Of a stretch of DNA of 64,000 bases, positions 35,257 to 47,195 are shown piece by piece (the stretch's first letter is position 1; every line of letters begins with the position of its first letter). This stretch comes from Citrus sinensis. Taxonomy: Eukaryota; Streptophyta; Magnoliopsida; Sapindales; Rutaceae. The notes below the pieces were generated by a model. It was not told where the DNA came from and searched no databases. It saw nothing but the letters and a program-made list of their open reading frames with translations. The translations under genes were made by a program, and so were the position numbers. The stretch spans positions 1,364,001-1,428,000 of the forward strand of contig NC_068559.1 in NCBI RefSeq assembly GCF_022201045.2, written 5' to 3'.

Positions 35257-35950
35257 AGAAGTCCTTTTACTGACTTCATAATAATAATAATAAATTAGTA
35301 AATTGATAACAATATTAGGTGATTTAGTAAAATAGTTATTGAACCTCTTTATACTTAAAAATTGTCACATAACTTTTTTTGGATAATTATATTATTAATT
35401 TATAATGATCTATCCGTATTTCATTAAGACATAATTATTTAAAGAAAATTTTATGTAATCATTTTTTTTTTAAAAAGTGTCGCAATCATTTCACTAAAGC
35501 ATAGAGTGTCGTTGTTTTCCTAATAAATTGCATATTTTAACCTATAATTTTTTATATTGATTTGGTTGTTATGATTTGAATAATTTTACATATTATTATA
35601 CTTGAGCTCTTAAAGTGTACTTTTATGGTATAGTTGGCTCCTAGATGCTTAATTATAGTTTAGTCTTCTCCGGTAAATAATTTCTCGATAGCCCATGCAA
35701 TGGATCAATATAATACTACAAAACTCCACAAAAAAAAAAATCAATATTGTAAGGATATTTCTTGCAGTTAAAAATAAAATAATTTTTATCATCTACTTGC
35801 AACAGCCTCAGTCCTTTGGGGAGGTTTTTAAAAATTACCCTAAAGAATTTATATGATACAAATGAACCAACTATGTCATTATTCTAGAAAACGTGAAAGA
35901 TAGGGACCCAGTTGTTATTATCTCACTTCCAGTAAACAGCTCGACGTGAT
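35257..35950. other. Intergenic, upstream of the PPR gene
   Basis: AT-rich, with no coding signal. The last 60 bases hold the PPR leader and its telo-box motifs. Confidence 0.5.
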
Positions 35951-35994
35951 AAACCCTAAGCCCAATCGTCTCTCAAAATCTTGTTAAACCCTAA
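35951..35994 (+). promoter_or_regulatory. Two telo-box motifs upstream of the PPR gene
   Basis: AAACCCTAA occurs at 35951-35959 and at 35986-35994, six bases before the ATG. Telo-boxes are common near transcription starts of plant genes for ribosomal and organelle-biogenesis proteins, which suits a PPR gene. Confidence 0.55.
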
Positions 35995-35999
35995 GCGTA

Positions 36000-36974
36000 A
36001 TGTCACTTCTCAGAAAACTTCCGACCAAATTTCTTATCCCCCAATCTGTCCTCGTCACTCGTTCATTCACCAAATCAGGTGCTTTCCCGGACGAGCCCAC
36101 CAGCGCGTATTACGACGATCTCGTCAACGCCGCAGGGCATGAACGAGACCTCGAAACTGTGCGATACCTCCTCAACAAGCGCGCGAGAGACTGCTGCTTC
36201 AACACCGCCAACACCTTCAACTTCATCACCAACACGGAGAACTCTTTATCGGTCCTCAGCGATCTTTGCAGAACCCTGGCTCGTCTCGACAAGGGCTTTC
36301 CTCGGAAAAGCGCGTACGATACACTCATTGCGCGTCTGTGTAAGTTAAAAAAGATCGATGAGGCGTTGCGCGTGGTGGATATCATGGCGGAGGGAGGGTT
36401 TGGTTTAAGCGCGATTACTTTTCACCCGATATTGAGCGTGTTGACGAGGGGGAAAAGGATGGAGGAAGCGTGGGGTTTGATGGAGGTGATGACAGAAATT
36501 AGAGTTTCGCCTGATCTAACGGCGTATAATTATCTGTTGACTGCGTACTGTTTTAAGGGGAATCTAACGGCTACGAGCGGTGTTCTTAAGAAAATGGAGG
36601 AAGAGAAATTGGGTGCTGATGCGCGTACGTACGACGCTCTCGTGCTCGGCGCGTGTAGAGCCGGGAGAGTGGAAGAAGCCTTTGTGTTGCTGAGGAGGAT
36701 GGTGGATGATGGACAGTCGGTGTTGTATTCTACATATGCGCACGTTATGGGTGCGTTATTACGGTTGGGCTATTATGCGCAGGCGGTGAAGTTCGTGATG
36801 GTTTGTGGAGGGAGGGATATAAAATTGGATACAGAGCTTTTTGGGTCATTAGGCAGTAAGCTCATTGGGTTGGAGAGGTTTAATGAGGCCAATTTTATTT
36901 TGAAAGAAATGAATAAAAGGGATTTGAAAATGGGCTTTAAATTGAGGGATTATTATGAAATCAATGTTAAGTGA
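36000..36974 (+). CDS. P-class pentatricopeptide repeat protein, probably mitochondrial
   Basis: Intronless 324-residue frame. Residues 1-25 are basic and hydroxylated without acidic residues (MSLLRKLPTKFLIPQS...), as in a mitochondrial presequence. From about residue 103 onward the protein is built of 35-residue PPR units, for example AYDTLIARLCKLKKIDEALR, AYNYLLTAYCFKGNLTATSG and TYDALVLGACRAGRVEEAFV, roughly six in all. No E, DYW or SMR domain follows, so it is P class. P-class PPRs bind organellar RNA for processing, stability or translation; the target is unknown. It resembles the short PPR proteins near ABI4 and near UGP3 in Arabidopsis. Codon composition is GC-richer than the surroundings. 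Confidence 0.9.
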   Translation: MSLLRKLPTKFLIPQSVLVTRSFTKSGAFPDEPTSAYYDDLVNAAGHERDLETVRYLLNKRARDCCFNTANTFNFITNTENSLSVLSDLCRTLARLDKGFPRKSAYDTLIARLCKLKKIDEALRVVDIMAEGGFGLSAITFHPILSVLTRGKRMEEAWGLMEVMTEIRVSPDLTAYNYLLTAYCFKGNLTATSGVLKKMEEEKLGADARTYDALVLGACRAGRVEEAFVLLRRMVDDGQSVLYSTYAHVMGALLRLGYYAQAVKFVMVCGGRDIKLDTELFGSLGSKLIGLERFNEANFILKEMNKRDLKMGFKLRDYYEINVK

Positions 36975-37855
36975 GGACCGTAGCTCTCTGGCAGCTATTG
37001 GTCCATTGGAGAATTGATAGTCTTAGTGATGAGTAACAACCATATTTGTAAAATGATTTATTTATTTATTTATTTTTTTAATATGTACTATCATTTATTT
37101 TTTTAATTTCAAATGCGATAATTGCTTTTGTCTCTCTATTAACTGAAAAAATATTGTAGAAATTTAAAATAGTATAAAAATATCTTGTAAGCATCATTAA
37201 AAATTAAAAATATGCATAAAACAATATAGGACTCAACTAAAATTAAGGTGATTCGAGTACGAGTAAGCCTCTAATCAGGGATTTGTGATTGCATTAGAGT
37301 TTTTTTTTTTTATATTTTTTATATTTTAGCTCATTCCTAACTTCAGTACAAGTAAAGATAGTTACAGCTCTTTAATTATAAAATTATGTATTTGAGTGCT
37401 TTATATATTCTATCAATTTTGTCAACATCCTATTTTTATGTTAAAGTATCATTAATTATCCATAAAATTTAGAAGACAAGTAGTCCATTTATTTTTTTCT
37501 TTAGGATTTTGATATAAATTTTACCAAAATATAAAAAATATTTTTTTCTTTTTAAAAACCGGAATAATTTAATTTCTCGCGGTAAATTTTGTTTGGCGGT
37601 AAATTTATATTGACAGTTGACAGCCCAAGCCAACGAAACAAGATAATCCAAACGCACACCCTTAAATTCCAAACTATCCAACCCCGTTACGGTTGCTGAC
37701 GTCACCGGCGGTCACAATGCACGGCCATCTCTTCTTCTACTTCCACTTTCACTGCCCACTTGATGCCTCCTTCTTCACTCCCCCAATTCGTCTCTGTCCC
37801 ACTCCAACACCTTAACCTACATCCCACGGCGTAAGTTAGCAACGCAGCGAGAGAA
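36975..37855. other. Intergenic between PPR and trihelix genes
   Basis: Holds the 3' end of the PPR transcript and the promoter of the trihelix gene. The segment 37690-37850 is GC-richer and pyrimidine-rich, consistent with a 5' leader. No other gene seen. Confidence 0.5.
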
Positions 37856-38617
37856 ATGGAACTCCGTGGGTCCCACAACGTCCGTGGCACTCACGCGGCA
37901 ACCACTGGCGGAGGGCGCGAAGACTGCTGGTCGGAAGGCGCGACTGGAACGCTAATCGAGGCGTGGGGAGACCGCTACGTTAGACTTAACAGAGGGCATC
38001 TCCGTCAAAAGGATTGGAAAGAAGTGGCGGAGTCCGTCAACTCCCGTGAAAACGGCGTCAAGCCTAAGAAAACGGACATCCAGTGCAAGAACCGGATCGA
38101 CACGTTGAAGAAGAAGTACAAGATCGAGAAAGCCAAACCGCCTCCGTCAAAATGGCCATTTTATTACCGTCTCGATTCGCTCATCGGAAACGACGCCGTT
38201 TCTAGTAAAAAGCCAGCGAATATCACTCTGCGAGTTAAATCCAAACCCAGGACGAGTTTTGTTGGAAGATCAGTATCCACGGAGAATGACAATTTGTCAT
38301 CAGACGGTGAGGCCGATGATGATGGCGACGATGATGAAATCGTGGTGAAAAAGGTGCATCGGATGGAGGACGTAGATTTATCTGATGGAGCGGCGTGTAG
38401 GGAATTGGCGAGGGCAATATTGAAATTTGGGGAGATTTATGAGAGAATTGAGAGCGCAAAACAAAAGCAGATGATGGAATTGGAGAAGGAGAGATTGGAG
38501 TTCATAAAAGATGTGGAGTGTGAAAGAATGAATATGTTTATGGGAGCTCAGTTGGAGATCCAAAAATCAAAGCGAAAACAGCGCCCTGCTAGCTCAGGTG
38601 ATTGTTTTTTTTTTTAA
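37856..38617 (+). CDS. Trihelix (MYB/SANT-like) transcription factor, ASIL/ENAP type
   Basis: Frame of 253 codons starting at an ATG after a GAGAGAA leader. Residues about 24-110 form one trihelix domain: three conserved aromatic positions (CWSEG, IEAWGDRY, DWKEV), then KTDIQCKNRIDTLKKKYKIE and SKWPFYYRLDSLIG. An acidic stretch follows (DGEADDDGDDDE). The C-terminal coiled coil (about 195-245) is rich in Glu, Lys and Met. The family acts in the nucleus as GT-box-binding repressors or chromatin cofactors. The final residues GDCFFF read into a T-run. A good donor (TCAG|GTGATT) ends the exon at 38597, so the last codons are probably intronic; see 39747-39766. Confidence 0.85.
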   Translation: MELRGSHNVRGTHAATTGGGREDCWSEGATGTLIEAWGDRYVRLNRGHLRQKDWKEVAESVNSRENGVKPKKTDIQCKNRIDTLKKKYKIEKAKPPPSKWPFYYRLDSLIGNDAVSSKKPANITLRVKSKPRTSFVGRSVSTENDNLSSDGEADDDGDDDEIVVKKVHRMEDVDLSDGAACRELARAILKFGEIYERIESAKQKQMMELEKERLEFIKDVECERMNMFMGAQLEIQKSKRKQRPASSGDCFFF

Positions 38618-41065
38618 AATGATTTTGACTTTTGAGTCACCCCCTTAAAAGTTAATCATTATAAATTTGTTGGGTCTGTCTGGGGTTAGTTGCTTTGATA
38701 AATCAACTTGAAGTTGTTGAATTTGAGTTAATTATTATGCTTTTTGTTGGTTTTGCATGACCGCTGTTAGTATGAAGGCTTAGGAAATGTGTATGGATTC
38801 AGAATCTGAGTTCTGAGTTTTGTGGTTGAATCTGTTGATGTGTTTGATTTATATGAGTTCGTTCTTGTTTCATGAGTAGATGTGCTCAGCTTAGAAGCTT
38901 TGCATGACCGCTAAACTGGAAACGGAGAAGCAGAAGTTTAGAAAATATTTTTACTTTACTGAAAGTTGATGGCTTCCTAGATTTGTCCAAGAACTCAGGG
39001 AAAAGAGCAGTGAAACTGACACTATTTATAATTTAGGCTCAACAGTGTTCCTCAATTCAATTCTGGTTGATTTTAAGCTGAGCTCAGCTTCATAGATTAG
39101 ATGATCGAACAGGTTTAAAAAAAGGCCTGTTTTAGCTTATTGTGGTGAATCAGTTGATATTGGGTTGGGATTCTCCTCTGGAGTTCTGGTTTTTGTTTGC
39201 AGAAGCTCCTGAAGCCACAAAATGCTTGTGTCAGGATTGCAATCTTTTCATGTTCATTATGAATTTTCTTATCTACTGTGCAGAAGGTACTAAAGAGCTC
39301 TGGAAAGATATCGTTTGTCATTTGCTTACTGAATTTTAATCCTGTATTTGTTTGTCCTGAAACTGTGATGTTCTTAAATAAGTCAGATTGCTCTGAGCCT
39401 CCAATATGAAAGCACATCCTTTTGTCAATTGCAGAGACTGTTTGAAATTTTTTGCTTGATTCCAGTAGATGGAAGCATAGAGTTACAAAATACCACCAAC
39501 TCTCTCTCTCTGTCTCTCTCACACACACACACTCTCCCATGCAGACTCTGAAAAAGTCGTTGGTGAATCAACTTCTAGATATTGTGTTCTCCTGTTACTG
39601 GTTACACTGTGATTTGTTTATTATTTGATCTGCAGCTACTGCTTAGCCCCTGTGATAGTTTACCTACCATGTTATGTTGTCTAAAAGTTGAGATTATAAT
39701 TCACGATGGTCTGCTGAGCATTCTGTGAACCTTTGTACTTCAACAGGGAAGAAAAGTCAAAGTTGAAATTACATGAACACTACATTTCAGTTGAGAATTG
39801 CCACTTGATGATCCATTCCTGCCAAATTCCACTTTGGATTCCTTAATCTAACAATCGGTAGATTCAAATTTGAAGCTTTTGAAGACGATAAGCTTGCATT
39901 GTATCCATGTGTATAATGTGTTTGTAGATGAATGGCTGTTTCAGTACAGGTTTCTGTTAATTTGTATTTCGTAATCTATGAGGCGGTTGTTGTATTATTA
40001 TTATTCTCTTACATTTATATATTTCCCAGTTTTTCTTCTTTAAATGATCTGTGTGATTGATTGTCAGTCTCAAGCTCACTTGCTGATGTTTTTATCTACC
40101 CCTTTTCATGTGTGTGTGTGTGTGTGTAGCCATGAGATCCAATTGATGTTGAGAAATTCAAAATACAACCATCAGCTTGTAGAGAATCGATATCTCGACG
40201 GCAATCATCTGTATACACCACAAGTATAGGCAACTCGAATGCTGCATTTGTAGTTAATCAACTCACTAGGTGAACAGATGACGATTGAGCTTTTGCCATT
40301 CGGTCTTTTGCCTGTAGCCAAAAAGTCTCAGCGTCTGTAGTGTTCGTCTGTCTTCCGTACTTCTCACTATTAGACTGACCCAAAAAAGTTCCTGGGTGAG
40401 TCTGTGGACTGTATATGAACATTACATGACTTTCGAATCTCAAGAAAAATTTGGAGTCTGATAATTCTAGTGTATATACACATATTTGATGATTAACCAA
40501 TTGTTATGGTGATAATAATATGGGTTAATTTTGGATTATCTCTCATAAAATGATAAGTTTTCAAATATCACTAAATTATTATAAATTTCAACTTATTCTA
40601 ATTTTCGTTAAAAAGATTAAAAAAAAAAATTTCATCACCGCATTCTTATTTTTTCCTTATTTTTTGAATAAAAAATATGTGAGTTACAATAATTTTAAGG
40701 GTATTTTAAAAATTATCATTCTATCGAGATAATCTAAAATTAAAATTAATAATAATGAGAAACGAATTTGAAATACATGAACAGGAGGGATTGTTGCTCT
40801 ATCCGAGTCTTTATGCCTCGACAGTAATTGTTGCTTTCAACTTTTTCACAGTAAACAGATATCAACAACTTGATGTACTACCTATACTTATGACTCCTCA
40901 GCCATTTGGGGCAGATGATGATTCATTTCATTCAAAACCAATCTCTTTTTATTTGACTTTATTCCCGTCTTATTCTCTCTTTCATATTCCCCCACAATTT
41001 ATTTCCAAAACCTGTCGTTTCACCGATTGAAAGAACAAATTACAATGATGGAACAACTCAACAGA

Positions 41066-41114
<49 letters not shown>

Positions 41115-41412
41115 AAACACACACGCATCATGATTCATGTTTCAAGGAATTTGGCAAAGATTTTTGTACAACAGCATGTGACTGCTGGTTGGGTTACAGT
41201 AGAGAGTACTCAAAAATCAAACGCTTTCAGTCTTAGTACCATGTATGGTATTTGTGTTGTTGCCTAAAGTAAGTAAACAGTGCAATAGTTCATCATTTGG
41301 TTTCATTTCCCCTGCAAAAGCACATTGATTCTGCACACAGTTATTCATAAAATTCAATATTTTCCCACATAAGTCTAACTAAATTCTAGATTGGAAACAG
41401 AAACACAGATAA
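38618..41412. other. Trihelix intron/3' UTR, then intergenic
   Basis: 38618 to about 40240 has T-rich, less repetitive sequence typical of introns or 3' UTR and probably belongs to the trihelix transcript. A CT/CA repeat lies at 39498-39533, a GT repeat at about 40110-40128, and a (CA)n microsatellite at 41071-41109. The minus-strand frame 39115-39540 shows no domain and starts in the CT/CA repeat. Confidence 0.5.
39747..39766 (+). CDS. Possible last exon of the trihelix gene
   Basis: A pyrimidine-rich acceptor (TTCAACAG) precedes GGAAGAAAAGTCAAAGTTGA. Joined to the donor at 38597, which leaves phase 1, it would end the protein as SSGKKSQS and a stop. Other acceptors exist in the 1.1 kb between (for example about 39202 and 39285), so this is one of several options. 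Confidence 0.35.
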
Positions 41413-41964
41413 TTACATATATGGGACTTGGCTAAAATCATACATGTCCCCAACTCGATTCAATTCCAATGAATTCTGGCTAAAACTGTCGAAAAAATCA
41501 CCACAAGCAGCGAGATCACTGAAAGCTGGCGACCCGCCGACGCAAAGATCGTTCAATACGGCACAAGAGCTAGCAGCAGGAGTAGTATAGCGAGCAAGCC
41601 TTGCTCTTGCAACGGCCAAATCCTGCTGAAGCTCAATCATCTTTCTTTGCAGCAAAGCTATGGCACCAATGCACCCATAAACGGGGTCTCTAAGCCGAGC
41701 CTCAGCTTCATACGCAAGCGAGTTCACGGTGTCCTCGCGTTGCTCTTCAGGAACTTCCGTCAGGATCTTGCTCACATTGCTTGCTCCAAACACCTTGTGT
41801 ACTTTGGCGAATTTCTTCGGCTCATCGGACCGAAAATAAGGTGCAAAAATACAGGTGGGAATGCATTTTCTTTTCAGTAACTTGCAGGCTGCACAAGATG
41901 AGCTTGACCGAGGTTCGTGTCCCCTCATGGCTTTATAACACATCCACTTCTTCATATCTTCCAT
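41413..41964 (-). CDS. LBD21: LOB-domain protein, class I, LBD21-like
   Basis: 183 codons from the upstream ATG (41964). The ATG at 41928 gives a 171-residue protein beginning MRGHEPRSSSSCAACK, the LBD21-like start, and is probably the true one. The LOB domain is complete: CX2CX6CX3C (CAACKLLKRKCIPTC), the GAS block (FGASNVSKIL), DPVYGCIGAI, and the LX6LX3LX6L coiled coil of class I (LLQRKMIELQQDLAVARARL). The variable C-terminus ends in an acidic/aromatic tail. LBD proteins are plant-specific nuclear DNA-binding factors of organ boundaries and lateral organ or vascular development. No intron is seen. A tRNA-Ile gene lies 71 bp upstream on the other strand. Confidence 0.92.
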   Translation of the reverse strand: MEDMKKWMCYKAMRGHEPRSSSSCAACKLLKRKCIPTCIFAPYFRSDEPKKFAKVHKVFGASNVSKILTEVPEEQREDTVNSLAYEAEARLRDPVYGCIGAIALLQRKMIELQQDLAVARARLARYTTPAASSCAVLNDLCVGGSPAFSDLAACGDFFDSFSQNSLELNRVGDMYDFSQVPYM

Positions 41965-42035
41965 TTAAATAGGCTGGGCTGGCCAGTAAGCACAAGGTTT
42001 ACTGTACATAGTCCCTAAATTAGGAGCAATAAATT

Positions 42036-42109
42036 GGCCTATTAGCTCAGTTGGTTAGAGCGTCGTGCTAATAACGCGAAGGTCGCAGGTTCGAGACCTG
42101 CATGGGCCA
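42036..42109 (+). tRNA. tRNA-Ile (anticodon AAU)
   Basis: A 74-nt cloverleaf. The acceptor stem GGCCTAT pairs with ATGGGCC (one T-G wobble where the common plant gene has C). The D arm is GCTCAGTTGGTTAGAGC, the anticodon loop has CTAATAA with AAT at its centre, and the T arm is GCAGGTTCGAGACCTGC with discriminator A. A and B boxes are canonical. No intron. A Pol III T-run follows at 42114-42117. It lies divergently upstream of the LBD21-like gene. Confidence 0.97.
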
Positions 42110-42113
42110 TGAC

Positions 42114-42117
42114 TTTT
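42114..42117 (+). terminator. Pol III terminator of tRNA-Ile
   Basis: TTTT begins four bases after the mature 3' end. A second T-run of six follows about 16 bases on as a backup stop. Confidence 0.75.
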
Positions 42118-42784
42118 CGCTTTTGGAATTTTCTTTTTTGGTGCCTGCTGAATGGACTTTGCATAATAAAATGTGAAGAAATTATTGTTCTTTTCTTTTT
42201 CATTTTCATAACAAATTTCATCACAAAAAGTAACCATTCCCAAAGAAAGTTGGCTTTTTACGACAGAAAGAGAGATACCGGAGAGAGTGAAAGATCAACT
42301 AAAAAGATTCTACAAATTTACAGAAATGACCAAATATTTTCTTTATTTTCTTTATAAAAAAAACACACACACACACACAAATCTAAATTTTTCCTTATTT
42401 TTGTAGCCAAAGAAGAGCATTTTAGATAACAATGTTCTTGAATATGATCTCATGCTACTTGCGTTTGCCTATTGTGGTATGTAGTTGACATGCTGGCAGT
42501 TGATACTGAGCCACAGTCTTATATTGGTGCTTGCCCCCATTGCCTGTTGATGAAAAGATATACAAGATATACCTATTTTCTGGCAAGATAACTATGCATG
42601 GACGTTAGGTGGTTTTAGCTTTCTTTAGTCAAGACAATGAAGGCTTATCAAGGACGAAGACACACGTCGGTGTCGAAATTAATTGATGGAATATGATCCT
42701 CTCCTAATATAAATTTTACGAAATTTTTAAAATTTTTTACAATATATCTTTTAACGATAGTATAAGACACATTGTGATTTTTTT

Positions 42785-42888
42785 ACAAATCACTAGGACA
42801 TCAAGAAATACAACGAATCAAACTATTTGAATGTAGTTTTTACGCATTATTTAAGTGATTGTTATTTGTTGATGTCCTAGTGATTTGT
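42785..42888. repeat. Hairpin with perfect 20-bp stem
   Basis: ACAAATCACTAGGACATCAA at 42785-42804 is exactly complementary to 42869-42888, and imperfect pairing extends about 12 bp further inward. The unpaired middle is about 40-60 bases. It could be a very short MITE or a small-RNA precursor. Confidence 0.6.
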
Positions 42889-45800
42889 TCCCACAGTTTT
42901 CGTGTAAATTTATTTAATTAAGCATTTAAATTGAAATCTTAGAAAAAGATATAGTGATAATCGGTCTGCACTAATAGTCAAATCCCGATAAAATAATATA
43001 TGGCTAAATAAATTTAGAAAACAAAATTGTGATTTTTTTTTTTTTTAAACTTTGATTATCTTGTTTTACCCATATAAGCTATAAAGATAGAAAATTGTCG
43101 CTTCCGGACAATTTGTGGTAGGGAGGGAGAAGGGGCCAAAGTTGAAAATGATGCAATGCTTCTCCAAAAAGCCACTTGTGCATTTAATGCCTGTCGTTTT
43201 CTGAAAACAAACAACACCCAAAAAGGCCAAGGTCATAACTGCGTCACACGTGCCGTCACGGATGCATTCAACAAATGAAAATAAGAACTTGCCCACCACA
43301 TCAACGGACCGTGTGCTACACCCTCCGAATCGAGCAAGTGGTGGTGAGGCCTACGGGTTTTGATGCAGAAGAGAATATGGGCCGGGCCCAAGTAGTATGA
43401 TTAGTAAGCGATAGGGTTCCACTTTGGATGATGATTTTAATTTTTCTTTTTATTTATTTTAATTTTTTGAGTGATAAGACATAATTGATAATTCTTGTTT
43501 TTATTTATTTTTAAATAAATAAAATAAAATAATATAAAAAATAAACAAAACACACTTGATAATTGACGAAGAGTTAGGGACTAGAGTGTGCGGTGAGTGG
43601 CTTGACTTTGGCTCTCCATTATATGTTGCACTTTGGACAAAGCTACGTGCACGTTTGGACATTCGACTTGTTGGGGCCACATTAAGATAAAAGAGAGTGT
43701 GAGGGGGGTCGGCTACTCGAGTGGGCCTAATAATGGGCCTCGCATTTGCCACATCAAATAATAAGATTTGTGGCACTCGGACGCTGGTTTTGAACAATGT
43801 ACGACAATTAATGAAGAGGAGAGGGGACGGACGGAAACTCCAGTCTTGACACTTGCTGATTTGAAAGAAAGGGCATGGCAATGTCATTGGATCCATTTGG
43901 TTTAACAAATTATTAAGAATTATTTTTTTGTGAAACCATTAAAGAGATTTGAACCCCTTCCCGGAAGATCGGAAAAGAAAAATGAAAATAAATAAACTTA
44001 TTTTCGAGTCTTATCAGAGAAAATCAAATCTCAATATTTTAAGATGCATGTACACATATATGTCCAATATAAAAAAAAAAATTGATATTTGACAAGTTGA
44101 TTTAGTTGTTTAAAAGCATGATTTTCACCATTAAAAATGCAAGTAGGGGACACATTTGAGTGTCACATTACATATAAGAAGACTTATTGAAACTTGCTTT
44201 GGGGGGACAGAAATTGAAATTCCTTTCAAAATGCTTTTATTGCGGTACAAAAAAAAAATAAATTAATTTCAAAGTGCTTTACTTTTGTTAATAAAAAAAA
44301 ATATCAAGTGTAGATAGACGTCATAAGCAAAAGCACGTAACCAAAAAGAAAAAAGGGCCCTCACACATGTTCGTACCGTCATGTCAATTAAATGAGCAAC
44401 AAAATTGTGTCCCTCGCCATAATTTTTCCACCTTGTTCTAGTGGCCATATGAATTGATGGTTCATCCATTGACGCATCCTTTTCGATTTTATTTTACATA
44501 CCAACCTTATCAACTACCCCGTCATGTGAAAATCTTGAGTGCAATCGACATATTACATCATTTGCACTTCATTGGGCTCCCTTTTTTTTTTCTCTTTCTT
44601 TCTTTTTTTGTTTATTGATATATTACAATCTTTTTATTGTCTTCTTAATAATTTTATTATGGCACGATTTAAAATTTAACTCCTACTTAATTTTATTGTG
44701 AGGAGAATTGAGTTCCAATCATTATTGGGACTCAAACCCACCTTGAGTAGATGGGTTACTAATGAACTACGAACTCGGCTCCATTTCTTTTGGCTTTTGC
44801 CAACACAATTTATTATTTCTTAAAGTATGATAATTTTTTTTAAAGTCTTTATATAACTCTATAGTCTTATTCATATCATAATTTAATAATTTTTTTTAAA
44901 ATTATAAATATAATTATTATGATATTTTATTAAATTAAATATGACTCTATTGTTACTTTTTTTGTTTGACATTTAAATATAGTTGGATTTAATATTTAAT
45001 TTTACATATCGCATCTAGAAATTTCAAGGTTGAAGTTTGGAATTGAATTAAATTCTTTTTGTTAATTTAATATATATTTAATGGATTAATTCATTTTAAA
45101 TTGATTAGATTGATAAAATACGATAAATTTTTAATTTATTAAAATGTATGTTCATTGAATTGTGTGTGTGTATACTGTTAATTTATCGATAAAATAATAC
45201 ATTTTTAAATTAATAAATTTTGCATGATCTTGACATTATTAATTTATAAATACGATAAAAGAATATCTTTTATTTGACAGTTAGTGGCGATTATAAAACA
45301 TATATTGATTTTTTTTTTTTACAATTTTCAGATTTTAGCACCTATACCTAAACTATTGTGACATTTTGACCACCGAAATTAACAAGCCTCCAAATTTTTC
45401 TTTATACTTTTCAAATTATTGGTTTTCCTTAAAAAAAAAAAATTGAAAATTGTTACCATCTAAAGCTGTCTACTACAATATCGAGAATATGCAATCTGAC
45501 TTGGAAGTGGAATGAAAAAAAAATAGAGAAATAGGATCAATAATCTTAGGAGCGTACCGTGAGGAGAAATTTTAGAATACATTTGAGGTATCATGTCAAC
45601 CATACAATAAGTAAATAATGTTATAACATGTGCGTATTTATTTTTAAAAGTCATCATGCAAGTAGTGGTTGTATTAAATTCAACTACACATATCATTCAT
45701 GCATCAATTGATTGTAATAAATATGAGGTATTCTACAAATTTTTCTACGGTCAGATATGGAAGTGTGTTGCATACTATTAACAGCTATAACTTGTAAGGT

Positions 45801-46057
45801 GAAAATACAGGAAAAAAAATTATTAATAAAAAAAAAAAAGAAGACTATGATAAGAACTTTTCTTCATGTGATACGTTACTTGTATCATGGCAGTTCAGGC
45901 ATCTGGGCCCTTGGTGGGTCGGGTAAACTTTAGCAGCCACACGTGAAATTTTTCGGCATAAGTTAAGGAGCCCCAACCCTGAAAAAATTAACCACATCAA
46001 TTATTCAGCCGATTGATTTGGTCTTGTCATTTACCTCCCCACCCCCAAAAAAATAAA

Positions 46058-46089
<32 letters not shown>

Positions 46090-46099
46090 GGTGGGGGGG
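46058..46099. repeat. Poly-G tract
   Basis: 31 consecutive G residues followed by TGGTGGGGGGG. It can form quadruplexes, and its length may be unreliable in assembly. Confidence 0.85.
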
Positions 46100-47195
46100 C
46101 GAACCTTGTACTATATTAATATTGTATAGCAAATGATACACATTTTGTCGTTTGTATTGTCTTTATATAATGAAGCCGAACATATTGACCTAGATTCTAC
46201 TACGGCTGTTAGGCAATTGAATAATACAACCATTAGAAAATTAGCAAGAGAGAAAAAACAACTTAATGCATATAATCCAAATACAAAGTTCCAATTCGCT
46301 TAGCAGCCAAGTCAAATGACGGAGCATTGAGGCTTATGCCTTTTATAGCAGCCATTGCACATCAGACCGTTGATCACAGACAAAGTCAAATGATGGATCT
46401 GCAAAGCCGATGCGAGAAATTAGAAGCAGAGATTTGAGGATTTGCTATATTATATTATATGTATCAGCCAAGAAATTGAAACGATCTGCTGAGGTCAACA
46501 CATTAAAACATTCAGTAAAACAAATGCTTAACGTGTCAAATCTAAGAATGTTTTAAGATAACTTGGCAGTGAAGCAAAGCAACAGACACATATTTTCAAA
46601 ATCATCAAGTGTTGCAAGACTAGCAATCAAACCCAGAAAAAGTTTACACACAGTCGAAGGACGAACGATATACGAATTATTTTGATTGATGATTTTATCT
46701 ATGATGTCTGACCTAAGACTTTGCAAGATCGTGAAGGGTAAAATGGACATGTTAAGAATATCTGGAAGAAAAATGAAGCTCCCCGCTTGAAAATCAGACT
46801 TGCTAGTAAGACATTCTATAAGTGGACGATAATTTTATTTTTTATTTTTTAAATTTTTTTCCAAGCTACTAGAAGTAATCCAACAGCTAGTTTGAAAGGT
46901 TCGTTCAATATTTTAATTTGAATATAAAACTGGCGGGGAATATAGAACTAGCCCATCAAGGCCGGTAATTCCTCCAAGTGGCAGCAACCCAGCAGCTTTC
47001 TTTCTCATGCAAGTTGGCTGTCTCATATGTGCACTGTACAAACAGAAACAGTCAAAATTCATGCAACTTCTATAGTATTTTCTTTGTTGAAACAAATACT
47101 AATTAAAAATGCTTTTCCCAAGTAATCTAAAACCTAGAAGAACTTGTTATGATAATAACAATGAACAAAAACAGACTCTAAAACAGTGACCAGAA

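Larger units (their letters stand above)
42118..47195. other. Intergenic, no gene seen
   Basis: About 5 kb of AT-rich DNA. It contains a perfect 20-bp inverted repeat (42785-42888), a poly-G run (46058-46099) and short frames without protein character. The frame 43501-43908 minus (135 codons) has no domain and ends in an AT tract. The last few hundred bases must contain the promoter of the U-box gene. Confidence 0.5.

Noticed and set aside
39115-39540. 141-codon minus-strand frame beside the trihelix gene
   Set aside because: Starts in a CT/CA repeat and lies in the likely intron or 3' UTR of the trihelix transcript on the other strand.
42055-42243. Short minus-strand frames with CRSRTCDLR-type peptides
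   Set aside because: They are antisense translation of the tRNA-Ile gene, a well-known artefact.
43501-43908. 135-codon minus-strand frame
   Set aside because: No recognisable domain, ends in an AT-rich low-complexity tail, and no promoter or splice context.
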